A DNA stretch of 64,000 bases from QUBU01 sp014337915. Its GTDB lineage: Bacteria; Pseudomonadota; Gammaproteobacteria; Steroidobacterales; GCA-2729495. The DNA is taken from positions 94,250-158,249 of the forward strand of contig SZOW01000007.1 in NCBI GenBank assembly GCA_030263395.1, given 5' to 3'. A program made the position numbers and the translations under genes. Below, in pieces: positions 1 through 8,170 of the stretch (position 1 is its first letter; the number at the start of each line of letters is the position of its first letter). The notes under the pieces were generated by a model. The model was given only the letters and a program-made list of their open reading frames with translations. It was not told the origin of the DNA and searched no databases.

Positions 1-1121
1 CCGCGGCCGATGTCAGCCGCAGCTCGCTGATCACCTTCACCGTAGCCGCCTGCCTCGCACCCTTCGCCGGCGCGCTGGTGGACCGCTTCGGCGTGCTGCG
101 GGTGCTGCGCACCGGGCTGCTGGCGCTGGCACTGTCGGTGGCGGCCTATTCATTTGCCGGCAGCCTCCGCCAGCTCTACCTGCTGCATGCCGTATTCGGC
201 GTCGGACTCGCCCTCGCCGGACTGCTGGTGAACGTCGTGCTGCTGTCGCGCTGGTTCGTGGCACGGCGCGGGCTGGTGGTCGGCGTGCTGACCTCGGGGT
301 CGAGCCTGGCGGGCGCGACGCTGCCGCTGGCCATCTCGCCGCTGGTCACGGATCCGGCGCTGGGCTGGCGCTGGGGCTACGGTGCACTGGGCGCGGCGTT
401 CCTGCTGCTGGCGCTGCTGCCGGGGTTCCTCGTGCTGCGCGAGGACCCCGCCCAGGTCGGCCAGCAGCCGGACGGCGCGACCGCCGCAGCCGGCGCGGTC
501 GCCCAGCCACATACTGGCGTGACGCTGCGGCGCGCGCTGCGCTCGCTGACCCTCTGGTGCCTGGCACTGGGATCGGCCTGCCTGTGGTTCGCGATGCAGG
601 CCGTCATCAGCCAGGCGACCATCTTCCTCGAGCAGGAGGCGGATTTCACCCCGGCTGCCGCCACCGCCGTGTTCTCGCTGATGTTCGCCATGAGCTTCGT
701 CGGCAAGCTGCTCTACGGCACGGTGAGCGACTGGTTCGCCAAGCGGCGGGTGATGCTGGCGGCGAGCCTGACGCTGCTCGCCGGCTGCCTGCTGCTGTTC
801 GAGCCGGGCAGCGATGGCCCGGGACTGGTGACGGACCCCAGCCGCCTGCGGCTGTTCGCCGTGGTGTTCGGCCTCGGCTTCGGCGGCAGCTTCACCATGA
901 TCCAGCTGACGGTGGTGGAGAGCTTCGGCCAGCGCGACCTCGGCAAGATCCTCGGTGTGGTGACCTTCATCGATGCCATCGGCGCAGGCCTGGGCGCGGC
1001 CCTGGCGGGTCAGCTGGCGACCGCGACCGGCTCCTATCTCGCGCCGTTCGCCATGGTCACGCTGGTGGCCCTGCTCGCGGTCGCCAACGTGTTCCTCATC
1101 CGCCCGGTGGCGCCGGACTGA
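1..1121 (+). CDS. MFS transporter, 5'-truncated by the window edge
   Basis: This is a major facilitator superfamily transporter of the inner membrane. The reading frame is open from base 3 to the stop at 1121, so the N-terminus lies outside the window; the GTG at 78 is internal. The visible 372 residues hold about ten hydrophobic helices. An R-F-G motif near the start (DRFGVLRVLR) sits where the MFS loop 2-3 signature is expected, and a long polar loop after residue 150 separates the two halves. The helix pattern resembles the oxalate/formate and monocarboxylate MFS group, but the substrate cannot be told. A hairpin repeat begins 12 bases after the stop. Confidence 0.85.
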   Translation, partial: AADVSRSSLITFTVAACLAPFAGALVDRFGVLRVLRTGLLALALSVAAYSFAGSLRQLYLLHAVFGVGLALAGLLVNVVLLSRWFVARRGLVVGVLTSGSSLAGATLPLAISPLVTDPALGWRWGYGALGAAFLLLALLPGFLVLREDPAQVGQQPDGATAAAGAVAQPHTGVTLRRALRSLTLWCLALGSACLWFAMQAVISQATIFLEQEADFTPAAATAVFSLMFAMSFVGKLLYGTVSDWFAKRRVMLAASLTLLAGCLLLFEPGSDGPGLVTDPSRLRLFAVVFGLGFGGSFTMIQLTVVESFGQRDLGKILGVVTFIDAIGAGLGAALAGQLATATGSYLAPFAMVTLVALLAVANVFLIRPVAPD

Positions 1122-1133
1122 CCGGCCGCGCGC

Positions 1134-1288
1134 GGCAGCGAAGCGCCGGGTTCGAGGGGGATACTCGCTACCGCTGCGCCGGCCATCCATGGCCGGCTCC
1201 GCTGCATGTCGGGCTCGCTTGCGCTGTCCCTGCGTCGCTCGCCCTCCAAGCCCGCTCGCACCCCCCTCGAACCCGGCGCTTCGCTGCC
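1134..1288. repeat. Dispersed hairpin repeat, family D, copy 1
   Basis: Perfect 27-base inverted arms (1134-1160 and 1262-1288) enclose about 100 bases. Inside, 1171-1256 matches 20155-20240 at 83 of 86 positions. The arms of this copy (ggcagcgaagcgccgggttc at the outer end) are unrelated to the arms of copy 2, although both pairs are perfect. The core carries its own small palindrome, gccggccatccatggccggc. The rest of the 380-base gap, 1289-1501, shows no further gene; a poor TTGATT/AAAATA promoter-like pair near 1386-1414 could serve the ABC operon. Confidence 0.85.
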
Positions 1289-1501
1289 GACCAGGCGCCT
1301 GCGGGGGCTGGCGAACTTTTCTGCGTCCGGCATGGTCAACGGAAATTCGCCGCAGGCCGGCGCGCCCTGGTCGAAGGAACATCGCTTGATTGCCCTCCTG
1401 CCCTATGCAAAATACCGGCGCGCCCTGCGGTTGCGGATGCAGCCCGCCTCGCGCCCAGGGTCGGCCGACCGCCGGGCAGGCAAGCCACCAGAGGATCCAG
1501 C

Positions 1502-2440
1502 ATGATCAGAGCCGAATCGCTGACGAGGCAGTACGGCCCGCTCACCGCCGTCGACAACATCAGCTTCACCGTGCAGCCCGGCGAGGTCCTCGGCTTCCTC
1601 GGCCCCAACGGAGCCGGCAAGACCACCACCATGCGCATGCTTGCCGGTTTCGTCGCGCCCACCAGCGGCCGCGCGGAGATCTGCGGCTTCTCCGTCGAGG
1701 ATCAGCCGCTGGAGGCCAAGCGCCGCCTCGGCTACCTGCCCGAGGGTGCGCCCTCCTACGGCGAGATGACGCCGCGGCAGTTCCTGGGATTCATCGCCCG
1801 GGTGCGCGGCCTCGAGGGCGAGCGGCGCCGCAGCCGCCTCGACGACGTCATCGGGCGGCTGCACCTCGACGGCGTCATGGACCAGCGCATCGAGACGCTC
1901 TCCAAGGGCTTCCGCCGCCGCGTCGGGCTGGCACAGGCCATCATCCACGACCCGCCGGTGCTGATCCTCGACGAACCCACCGACGGGCTGGATCCCAACC
2001 AGAAGCACGAGGTGCGCGAGCTGATCAACACGATGGCGAAGGACAAGATCATCGTCATCTCCACGCACATCCTCGAGGAGGTCAATGCGGTCTGCACGCG
2101 GGCCATCATCATCGCCAGCGGCCGCATCGTCGCCGACGAGACTCCCGACGAGCTGGTGCGCCGCTCGCGCTACCACAATGCGGTGACACTGCGCTTCGAG
2201 GCGGCGACGGCCCTGAAGGCCGCCAGCGCCAGCCTGCGCGCGCTGCCGGGCGTGGACCACATCGAGGCCGATGAGGCCGGCCGCAGCATCACCGCCTTCC
2301 CGAAGGACGGCACGGTGATCATCACCGCGGTCGCCGACCTCGCCGCCGCGGAGCATTGGGCGCTGGAACAGCTGCACCTGGAGTCCGGTCGCATGGACGA
2401 GGTCTTCCGCAGCATCACCGAGCAGGAGGCCGTGCGATGA
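1502..2440 (+). CDS. ABC transporter ATP-binding protein (GldA/CcmA type)
   Basis: This 312-residue cytoplasmic ATPase powers the transporter formed with the next gene. Walker A (GPNGAGKTT, residues 34-42), the signature region (LSKGFRRRVGLAQ, about 132) and Walker B (VLILDEPTDGLDP, about 153) are all visible. The C-terminal 90 residues form the regulatory tail usual in ABC-2 ATPases. The start is ATG 1502, where homology begins; the frame is open upstream but runs into the repeat region. The stop overlaps the permease start as ATGA. With the next three genes it matches the gldA-gldF-gldG plus DUF4340 arrangement found in many bacteria that do not glide, so a gliding role should not be assumed. 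Confidence 0.9.
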   Translation: MIRAESLTRQYGPLTAVDNISFTVQPGEVLGFLGPNGAGKTTTMRMLAGFVAPTSGRAEICGFSVEDQPLEAKRRLGYLPEGAPSYGEMTPRQFLGFIARVRGLEGERRRSRLDDVIGRLHLDGVMDQRIETLSKGFRRRVGLAQAIIHDPPVLILDEPTDGLDPNQKHEVRELINTMAKDKIIVISTHILEEVNAVCTRAIIIASGRIVADETPDELVRRSRYHNAVTLRFEAATALKAASASLRALPGVDHIEADEAGRSITAFPKDGTVIITAVADLAAAEHWALEQLHLESGRMDEVFRSITEQEAVR

Positions 2441-3171
2441 ACGGTGTCAGCACGATCGCGGCGCGGGAGCTGCGCGCCTACTTCGCCACGCCCCTGGCCT
2501 ATGTGTTCATCGTGATCTTCCTGGCGCTGATGGGCGTCTTCACCTTCTATATCGGCGGCTTCTACGAGGCCGAGCAGGCGGACCTCAGTGCATTCTTCAA
2601 CTTCCACCCCTGGCTGTACCTGTTCCTGGTGCCGGCGATTTCCATGCGGCTCTGGGCCGAGGAGCGCAAGAGCGGCAGCATCGAGCTGCTGATGACGCTG
2701 CCGGTCACCACCGGCCAGGCAGTCATCGGCAAGTACCTCGCCGCCTGGGCCTTCACCGGCGTCGCACTGGCACTCACCTTCCCGATCTGGCTGACGGTGA
2801 ACTACCTCGGCGACCCGGACAACGGCGTGATCCTCGCCGCCTACATCGGCAGCCTGCTCATGGCCGGCGGCTTCCTTGCCATCGGCTCGTGCATCTCGGC
2901 GGCCAACAAGAACCAGGTGGTGGCCTTCATCATCACCGTGGTCATCTGCTTCCTGTTCCTGCTGGCCGGCTTCCCGCTGGTGCTGGACTTCTTCGGCGGC
3001 TGGGCGCCCCAGGCGCTGGTGGACACCATCGCCAGCCTGAGCTTCCGCACCCACTTCGAGTCCATCAGCAAGGGCATCATCGACCTGCGCGACGTCGTCT
3101 ACTTCGCCATGGTGATCGCCGCCTGGCTCTACGCCACGGTGGTGGTCATCGAGCTGAAGAAGGCCGACTAG
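2437..3171 (+). CDS. ABC-2 type permease (GldF-like)
   Basis: This 244-residue membrane protein has about six hydrophobic segments: an N-terminal amphipathic stretch followed by helices near residues 20-40, 60-75, 105-130, 140-160, 170-195 and 220-240. It is the partner permease of the preceding ATPase. The region around WAEERKSGSIELLMTLPV is the conserved cytoplasmic motif of ABC-2 permeases of the GldF/NosY group. ATG 2437 overlaps the previous stop (ATGA), which implies translational coupling. The substrate is unknown. Confidence 0.9.
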   Translation: MNGVSTIAARELRAYFATPLAYVFIVIFLALMGVFTFYIGGFYEAEQADLSAFFNFHPWLYLFLVPAISMRLWAEERKSGSIELLMTLPVTTGQAVIGKYLAAWAFTGVALALTFPIWLTVNYLGDPDNGVILAAYIGSLLMAGGFLAIGSCISAANKNQVVAFIITVVICFLFLLAGFPLVLDFFGGWAPQALVDTIASLSFRTHFESISKGIIDLRDVVYFAMVIAAWLYATVVVIELKKAD

Positions 3172-3179
3172 GAGCACCC

Positions 3180-5063
3180 ATGAGCAGCAAATCGCGAACC
3201 GCATTCGGCCACCTGGGGCTGGTGGCCGTGGCAGTGATCTTCCTGGTGGCCGTGCCGCTCGCCAACGTCATCCTGCGCGGCGCGCGCGTGGACCTCACCG
3301 AGAACCACCTCTACACGCTGGCGCCCGGGACCCGCCACATCCTCGGCACCATCCCCGAGCCCATCCACCTGTACTTCTTCTTCTCCGCCAGCGCCACGGG
3401 AAAGACGCCGTTCTTCCGCAGCTACGCCGGCCGCGTGCGCGACATGCTGCGCGACTTCGCCCAGCAGTCCGGCGGCAGGATCACGTTCACCGAGGTCGAC
3501 CCGGTGCCGTTCTCGGACGAGGAAGATCGCGCCACGCAGTTCGGCCTGCAGGGCATCCGCCTGGACAACAGCGCGGATCCGCTGTTCATGGGCATCGCCG
3601 GCACCAACAGCGTCGGCGACGACCAGGTCATCCCGTTCGTCGACCCGCGCAAGGAAGCATTCCTCGAGTACGACCTGGCCAAGCTGGTGTACTCGCTCGC
3701 GCACCCGAAGCATCCGGTGGTCGGCCTGCTGAGCAGCCTGCCGATCAGCGCCGGCTTCGACCCGATGACGCAGCAGGTCCGCCAGCCCTGGGCCATCGTC
3801 AACCAGCTGCGCCAGGTGTTCGACATCCGCCAGCTGGAGCCCGGGCTGACGCAGATCGCCGATGACGTGCAGCTGGTCATGCTGGTGCACCCGAAGAACC
3901 TCGGCGACCAGGCCCTCTACGCGCTCGACCAGTTCGTGCTGCGCGGTGGTCGCCTCATGGTGTTCGTCGACCCCTGGGCCGAGGCCGACCCGGGCACGGC
4001 CGACGCGGCCGACCCGATGGCGGGCCCGGGCCAGCGCAGCTCGAACCTGCAGCGGCTGTTCGACGCCTGGGGCATCAGCGTCACCAGCGACAGCTTCGTG
4101 GGCGACAACCGCTACGCGCTGCAGGTCATGGGCCCGGATGGCCGCCCGGTGCGCGACATCGGCCTGCTCGGCGTCAGCCAGGATGGCCTCGACCAGGACG
4201 ACGTCGTCACCGCCGGGCTGAGCCTGGTCAATATGGGCTATGCCGGCGCGATCAGCGCCCGGGAGAAGGCCGCCGTGACCATCACGCCGCTGGTGCACTC
4301 GAGCGACCTCGCGGCACCGCTCGGCACTGCCGGGCTGGCCTTCATGCAGGACCCGACACTGCTGCTCGCCAGCTTCAAGCCCACCGGCCAGCGCTACACG
4401 CTGGCGGCGCGACTGTCCGGCAAGGTCCCGACGGCATTTCCGGACGGGCCGCCGCCGGGAATGCCGGCCGGCACCCCGGCCCAGATCAGGGAGGCCAGCG
4501 AACCGGTCAACATCGTGGTGGTCGCCGACACCGACCTGCTCAGCGACCGGCTCTGGGTGCAGACGCAGAACTTCTTCGGCCAGCGCGTCGCCAATGCCTT
4601 CGCCAACAACGGCGACTTCGTGGTCAACGCCCTGGACAACCTCCTCGGCAGCAATGACCTCATCGGCATCCGCGCCCGGGCCAGCTTCAGCCGGCCCTTC
4701 ACCCGCGTGCGCGACCTGCGCCGCGACGCCGAGGCACGGTTCCGCGACAGCGAGGAACGCCTGCAGCAGGAGCTGCGCGACACCGAGCAGAAGCTCGCCG
4801 AGATCCAGGCCGGGCGCAAGGATGGCAACGCCCTGATCATGACGCCCGAGCAGCAGCAGGAGATCGAGCGCTTCCGCAGCCAGCGCGCCGGCATCCGCAA
4901 GGAACTGCGCCAGGTGCAGCGCAACCTCGACCAGGACATCGAGCGGCTTGGTACCGTCCTCAAGGTGATCAACATCGGCCTGGTGCCGCTGCTCATTTCC
5001 ATTGCCAGCATCATCGTGCTGCTGGTCCGCCGGCATCACCGCAGCGGAGGCCACCCGTCATGA
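3180..5063 (+). CDS. GldG-like ABC transporter accessory protein
   Basis: This 627-residue protein has one transmembrane helix near the N-terminus (residues 12-32) and another at the C-terminus (about 600-620), enclosing a large periplasmic domain. The domain begins with the DLTENHLYTLAPGT motif typical of the GldG family. A charged coiled coil spans about residues 510-600, just before the last helix. The family lacks an ATPase and works with GldA/GldF-type transporters. The start is ATG 3180, eight bases after the permease stop, with GGAG upstream. The stop overlaps the next start (ATGA). Confidence 0.88.
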   Translation: MSSKSRTAFGHLGLVAVAVIFLVAVPLANVILRGARVDLTENHLYTLAPGTRHILGTIPEPIHLYFFFSASATGKTPFFRSYAGRVRDMLRDFAQQSGGRITFTEVDPVPFSDEEDRATQFGLQGIRLDNSADPLFMGIAGTNSVGDDQVIPFVDPRKEAFLEYDLAKLVYSLAHPKHPVVGLLSSLPISAGFDPMTQQVRQPWAIVNQLRQVFDIRQLEPGLTQIADDVQLVMLVHPKNLGDQALYALDQFVLRGGRLMVFVDPWAEADPGTADAADPMAGPGQRSSNLQRLFDAWGISVTSDSFVGDNRYALQVMGPDGRPVRDIGLLGVSQDGLDQDDVVTAGLSLVNMGYAGAISAREKAAVTITPLVHSSDLAAPLGTAGLAFMQDPTLLLASFKPTGQRYTLAARLSGKVPTAFPDGPPPGMPAGTPAQIREASEPVNIVVVADTDLLSDRLWVQTQNFFGQRVANAFANNGDFVVNALDNLLGSNDLIGIRARASFSRPFTRVRDLRRDAEARFRDSEERLQQELRDTEQKLAEIQAGRKDGNALIMTPEQQQEIERFRSQRAGIRKELRQVQRNLDQDIERLGTVLKVINIGLVPLLISIASIIVLLVRRHHRSGGHPS

Positions 5064-6190
5064 AAAGCCGCACGCTCGTCATCCTGCTGGCCACCCTGGC
5101 GGTGCTCGTGGCGCTGGCCATCGCCGTTTCGCTGTCGCAGCAGCCTGGCCGGGCGACCGGCGCCCTGCTGTATCCCGGGCTCACCGAACAGCTCAACACG
5201 GTGGACAGCGTGGTGCTGCGCACCGGCGGCAACAAGGTCGTCGCCACGCTGGAGCGGGGCAAGGCGGGCTGGACCGTCAGGGAACGCGATGGCTACCCGG
5301 CCGACCTCGGCCGCCTGCGCAAGAATCTGATCGCGCTGGCCGAGGCCACCATCACCGAGGAGAAGACCTCGAACCCGGAGTTCTACGACCGCCTGCGCGT
5401 CGACGACATCGAGAAGGACAGCGCCGCGGGCCTGCGCATGGACCTGGGCAGCGCCGGCAAGCCGGTTGCCAGCGTCATCATCGGAAGCACCGCCGTGGCC
5501 GGCGCTGACAGCGCCTACGCACGCCGCGCCGGCGAGGCGCAGAGCTGGCTGGTCCGGGGCGCGTTCGACCTGCCGCGCGAAACCGCGGGCTGGCTCGACA
5601 AGACCATCACCAACATTCCCGCCAGTCGCATCGCCGCGGTGACCATCACCCATCCCGACGGCAGCAGGTTGAAGATCGACAAGCACCGCGCCGGTGAAGC
5701 CGACTTCAGGGTCGAGGGCATCCCAGCCGGCCGCGAGCTGTCCTTTCCCGGTGCCGGAAACAGCATCGGCTCCGCGCTGGCGGACCTCAGCCTCGACGGG
5801 GTCGAACCGGCGGCCGGCTTCGCCCCAGGGGCGGTGAAGCCCACGGTGGCGCGCTTCGAGACCTTCGATGGGCTGGTGGTCGAGGTGAGCAGCTGGCAGC
5901 TGCCCGCCGGCAACCGGCTGCGCCTCAGCGCCAGGGCCGATGCCGCGCTGGCGGCAGCCCACGCGCCGCCGCCCGGAACGGCGCCGGAAGCCGGGCCGGC
6001 CGCCGACGCCCTCGCCAGCGCCGCCCGCAAGGATTTCGCCAGCGTGCAGGCCGAAGCCGATGCGCTCAATGCCCGGCTGGGCGCCTGGGTCTACACCGTG
6101 CCGGCGTACAAGGCCGAGCAGCTCAGCCACCACCTCGACGACCTGCTGGCGCCAAAGGCCGGGCCGGCCGCGGCAGCGACGCGCAGGTAG
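5060..6190 (+). CDS. DUF4340 domain protein, last gene of the Gld-like operon
   Basis: This 376-residue protein has an N-terminal signal anchor (residues 5-26) and a periplasmic body. The family is regularly found downstream of GldG-like proteins, and its two repeated DUF4340 segments fit residues about 70-260. Biochemical function is unknown; its position suggests it completes the membrane complex. The start overlaps the previous stop (ATGA). The C-terminal 80 residues are rich in Ala and Pro. The operon ends here, about 120 bases upstream of the riboswitch. Confidence 0.85.
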   Translation: MKSRTLVILLATLAVLVALAIAVSLSQQPGRATGALLYPGLTEQLNTVDSVVLRTGGNKVVATLERGKAGWTVRERDGYPADLGRLRKNLIALAEATITEEKTSNPEFYDRLRVDDIEKDSAAGLRMDLGSAGKPVASVIIGSTAVAGADSAYARRAGEAQSWLVRGAFDLPRETAGWLDKTITNIPASRIAAVTITHPDGSRLKIDKHRAGEADFRVEGIPAGRELSFPGAGNSIGSALADLSLDGVEPAAGFAPGAVKPTVARFETFDGLVVEVSSWQLPAGNRLRLSARADAALAAAHAPPPGTAPEAGPAADALASAARKDFASVQAEADALNARLGAWVYTVPAYKAEQLSHHLDDLLAPKAGPAAAATRR

Positions 6191-6307
6191 GCCGGCGACG
6201 CTACCCCGAAGCGTGGTGCGGGTCACAGATCCGCACGCGGTACGGCGGATGCCGGCGCTTATGTGAATACCCGGCTCGCCGGCCGCAGACTGCGGCTAGA
6301 CTGCGAT

Positions 6308-6385
6308 CCGCTGACAAGGGCAAACCCGGCGAAAGCCGGGGACGCAAAGCCACCGGTCTAAGGGAGCCTGACTCCACGACAGCGG
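6308..6385 (+). promoter_or_regulatory. Cyclic di-GMP-I (GEMM) riboswitch aptamer
   Basis: The stretch contains the conserved GEMM elements in order: agggcaaac, a P2 stem capped by a GNRA loop (cggcgaaagccg), then ggacgcaaagccaccgg followed by tcta. P1 is closed by ccgctg (6308-6313) pairing with cagcgg (6380-6385). The class binds cyclic di-GMP in the three-way junction between P1, P2 and P3. It faces the small exported protein at 6552. The 110 bases before the aptamer (6191-6307) contain no gene and probably hold the promoter, though no convincing boxes are visible. Confidence 0.9.
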
Positions 6386-6420
6386 GGCCGCCGGCGGGAC
6401 AGGCAACTGTCCGTCACCAC

Positions 6421-6468
6421 GATCGCCCCCTTCCGGGGCCGATCCCGGCGCTCCGTTTCGCGGAACGC
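6421..6468 (+). promoter_or_regulatory. Tandem hairpins, probable riboswitch expression platform
   Basis: Two hairpins follow the aptamer: 6421-6444 (gatcgcccc against ggggccgatc, with one mismatch) and 6448-6468 (gcgctccg against cggaacgc, with one G-U pair). Neither is followed by a T-run, so control by a classic intrinsic terminator looks unlikely. Rho-dependent termination or control of ribosome access is more plausible. This is inferred from position only. Confidence 0.4.
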
Positions 6469-6551
6469 TGCCCCTGATCGGTACCACGAGTCAGCCGCCG
6501 GCATGCCGCGCCGGTGCGAAACTGCCGTTGCTGCCCAGGGAGGGGTGATTG

Positions 6552-6884
6552 ATGAGCAGGCGAATAACCGTCGCGCTGATGATGTTGTCGATCTGCATCT
6601 GCGCGTTGCCGCGGGTACAGGCCGAGGCCACCAACTGGCTGCTGGAAATGGTGATGGTGGGCATTCCCCAGACGCAGATCGTGCGCGACCCGCGGATCAG
6701 GTCCCGCTACTACCTGTGCTGGACGGATGGCAGCCAGCGCTACGGCCTGAAGTTCTCGCGAAACGGATTCAACTCGGCGCTGACGGGCATGCAGATGGGC
6801 GAGCGCGCCAACCTGGCCGATGTCCTGGAACTGGATCCGGACGGCTGGACCACAGCCGACGAGCAGGTCTGCTGGGGCAAGTGA
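6552..6884 (+). CDS. Small exported protein downstream of a c-di-GMP riboswitch
   Basis: This 110-residue protein has a clear Sec signal peptide: a basic start (MSRR), a hydrophobic core, and a likely cleavage after VQA near residue 25. The mature part of about 85 residues has two cysteines (YYLCW and QVCWGK) that could form a disulfide, and no other recognisable domain. The start is ATG 6552, with GGGAGGGG about ten bases upstream. I do not recognise the family. The upstream riboswitch implies that its level follows cyclic di-GMP, so a role in surface attachment, matrix or motility is possible but unproven. Confidence 0.75.
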   Translation: MSRRITVALMMLSICICALPRVQAEATNWLLEMVMVGIPQTQIVRDPRIRSRYYLCWTDGSQRYGLKFSRNGFNSALTGMQMGERANLADVLELDPDGWTTADEQVCWGK

Positions 6885-6906
6885 TGCGGCGGGTACCGCG
6901 GGCCGG

Positions 6907-8079
6907 TCAGGCGGCGGGGCCCGCCGCTGGCCGCGCCGCGGCTGCTGCCGGCCGTGCCGGATACAGCGGCACTGCATCGAGGATCCAGCCCTTGTGCTCG
7001 CGGCGCGCCGGGCTGGGTATGGCATAGGCCACCTTGCGGGCGTTGCGGTTGACCTCGTCCATGTCGATGCGCCAGCCGCGGGCTTCCCACTGCGCCAGCT
7101 TGTCGCGGTACTTGCCGATGGCGGCATCCGAGGGCGTGAAGAATTCCCGGGCGCGGCTTTCCGGCGTGAGCACCGGGCGCAGGTCCTGCAGCACATCGCG
7201 GTCCTGGCCGGCCACGACGGCATTGCGCGTCTTCATGCGCTCGTCCTCGGAGGGGTCGATGAGGAAGTTGCGCAGGTTGACGAGGTAGAGGCTGGTCCTG
7301 GCCTCATCCACCGGGGCCTCGAACAGGTACTGGTGGATGCTCATCTGCGGGGTCGGGTGGATCAGGGTCCACAGCGACGCCACGCCGTGGTGCCCGGTGC
7401 CGCCGCTGATCACGGCATCGGTGGTACGCCCGGAAGCCTCCCGCATCTTCGCATCCGCCAGCGGCGGGGCGCGCCGGCTGCTGAAGAAGCCGGTTACCCA
7501 CTCGGTGTCGAGCCAGCGGTAGTCCTCGGTGGCGATGCGGATGTCCTCGCGATCGCCGGAAAAGCCGTGGGTCGGGTGTACGAACTCGTTGTGCGCCCCG
7601 TCGATGCCGTTCTCGATCGAGCGCTGGAAGTTGAAATCCCACTCGAAGTGCTGGATGGTGGCCGCCCAGCCGGGCGCGATCACGTTGCCCTGGTACTCGG
7701 GGATGTCCATGATCGGGCAGCGCTCCGCCTCGGGCAGGTCACCGAGGAAGGCGAACACCAGCCCGTAGCGCTCCTCGGTGGGGTAGGCATCGACACGCAC
7801 CCGCGCGGGCACCCGCGCGTCCCTGCCGAGCGACGGGATCCGCGTGCAGCGGCCATCGCCCGCGAAGCGCCAGCCGTGGTACGGGCACTGCACCTCGTCC
7901 TCGACGATCTTGCCGCCCGCCAGGGCACCACCCCGGTGGCAGCAGGTATTGGCGAGGCAGTGCACCTTGCCGGCCGAGTCGCGCCAGAGCACGAAGTCCT
8001 GGCCGAGCATGCGGCGGCGGACCGGCGTAGCGGTGATCCCGGTGCTGAGCCCGGCTGGATACCAGAAATTGATGTACAT
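6907..8079 (-). CDS. Rieske [2Fe-2S] aromatic-ring-hydroxylating type oxygenase
   Basis: This 390-residue protein resembles the large subunit of Rieske non-heme iron oxygenases. The N-terminal Rieske domain has the C-x-H (C46, H48) and C-x2-H (C65, H68) ligands, in NTCCHRGG and CPYHGW. The catalytic domain carries ENGIDGAHNEFVHP, whose two histidines suit the mononuclear iron site. The C-terminal 20 residues are Ala/Pro-rich and probably disordered. No reductase, ferredoxin or small subunit lies nearby, so electron partners must be encoded elsewhere. The substrate is unknown. It is divergent from ilvA. Confidence 0.85.
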   Translation of the reverse strand: MYINFWYPAGLSTGITATPVRRRMLGQDFVLWRDSAGKVHCLANTCCHRGGALAGGKIVEDEVQCPYHGWRFAGDGRCTRIPSLGRDARVPARVRVDAYPTEERYGLVFAFLGDLPEAERCPIMDIPEYQGNVIAPGWAATIQHFEWDFNFQRSIENGIDGAHNEFVHPTHGFSGDREDIRIATEDYRWLDTEWVTGFFSSRRAPPLADAKMREASGRTTDAVISGGTGHHGVASLWTLIHPTPQMSIHQYLFEAPVDEARTSLYLVNLRNFLIDPSEDERMKTRNAVVAGQDRDVLQDLRPVLTPESRAREFFTPSDAAIGKYRDKLAQWEARGWRIDMDEVNRNARKVAYAIPSPARREHKGWILDAVPLYPARPAAAAARPAAGPAA

Positions 8080-8100
8080 GGCCTCGTCCTCTCCGGCTGG

Positions 8101-8123
8101 GCGGCCGCAGCTGCTGCGGCCGC
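8101..8123. other. Perfect 10-bp palindrome in a divergent promoter region
   Basis: Arms gcggccgcag (8101-8110) and ctgcggccgc (8114-8123) are separated by three bases. They lie between the divergent starts of the oxygenase (8079) and ilvA (8171). This could be an operator or a short hairpin; only the symmetry and position support that. Confidence 0.3.
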
Positions 8124-8170
8124 AGGGGCAGGTATGCCCCGAGTATAGGCCCGTAAGCTACCATGCGCCC

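Noticed and set aside
150..1382. A long open frame on the minus strand opposite the MFS gene
   Set aside because: It is rich in Arg, Gln and Ala, has no domain, and lies antisense to a clear transporter; such frames are common artefacts of GC-rich DNA.
3168..5054. A 628-codon minus-strand frame opposite the GldG-like gene
   Set aside because: Its composition is typical of an antisense shadow and it has no start context or homology signal; the plus-strand gene fits an operon.
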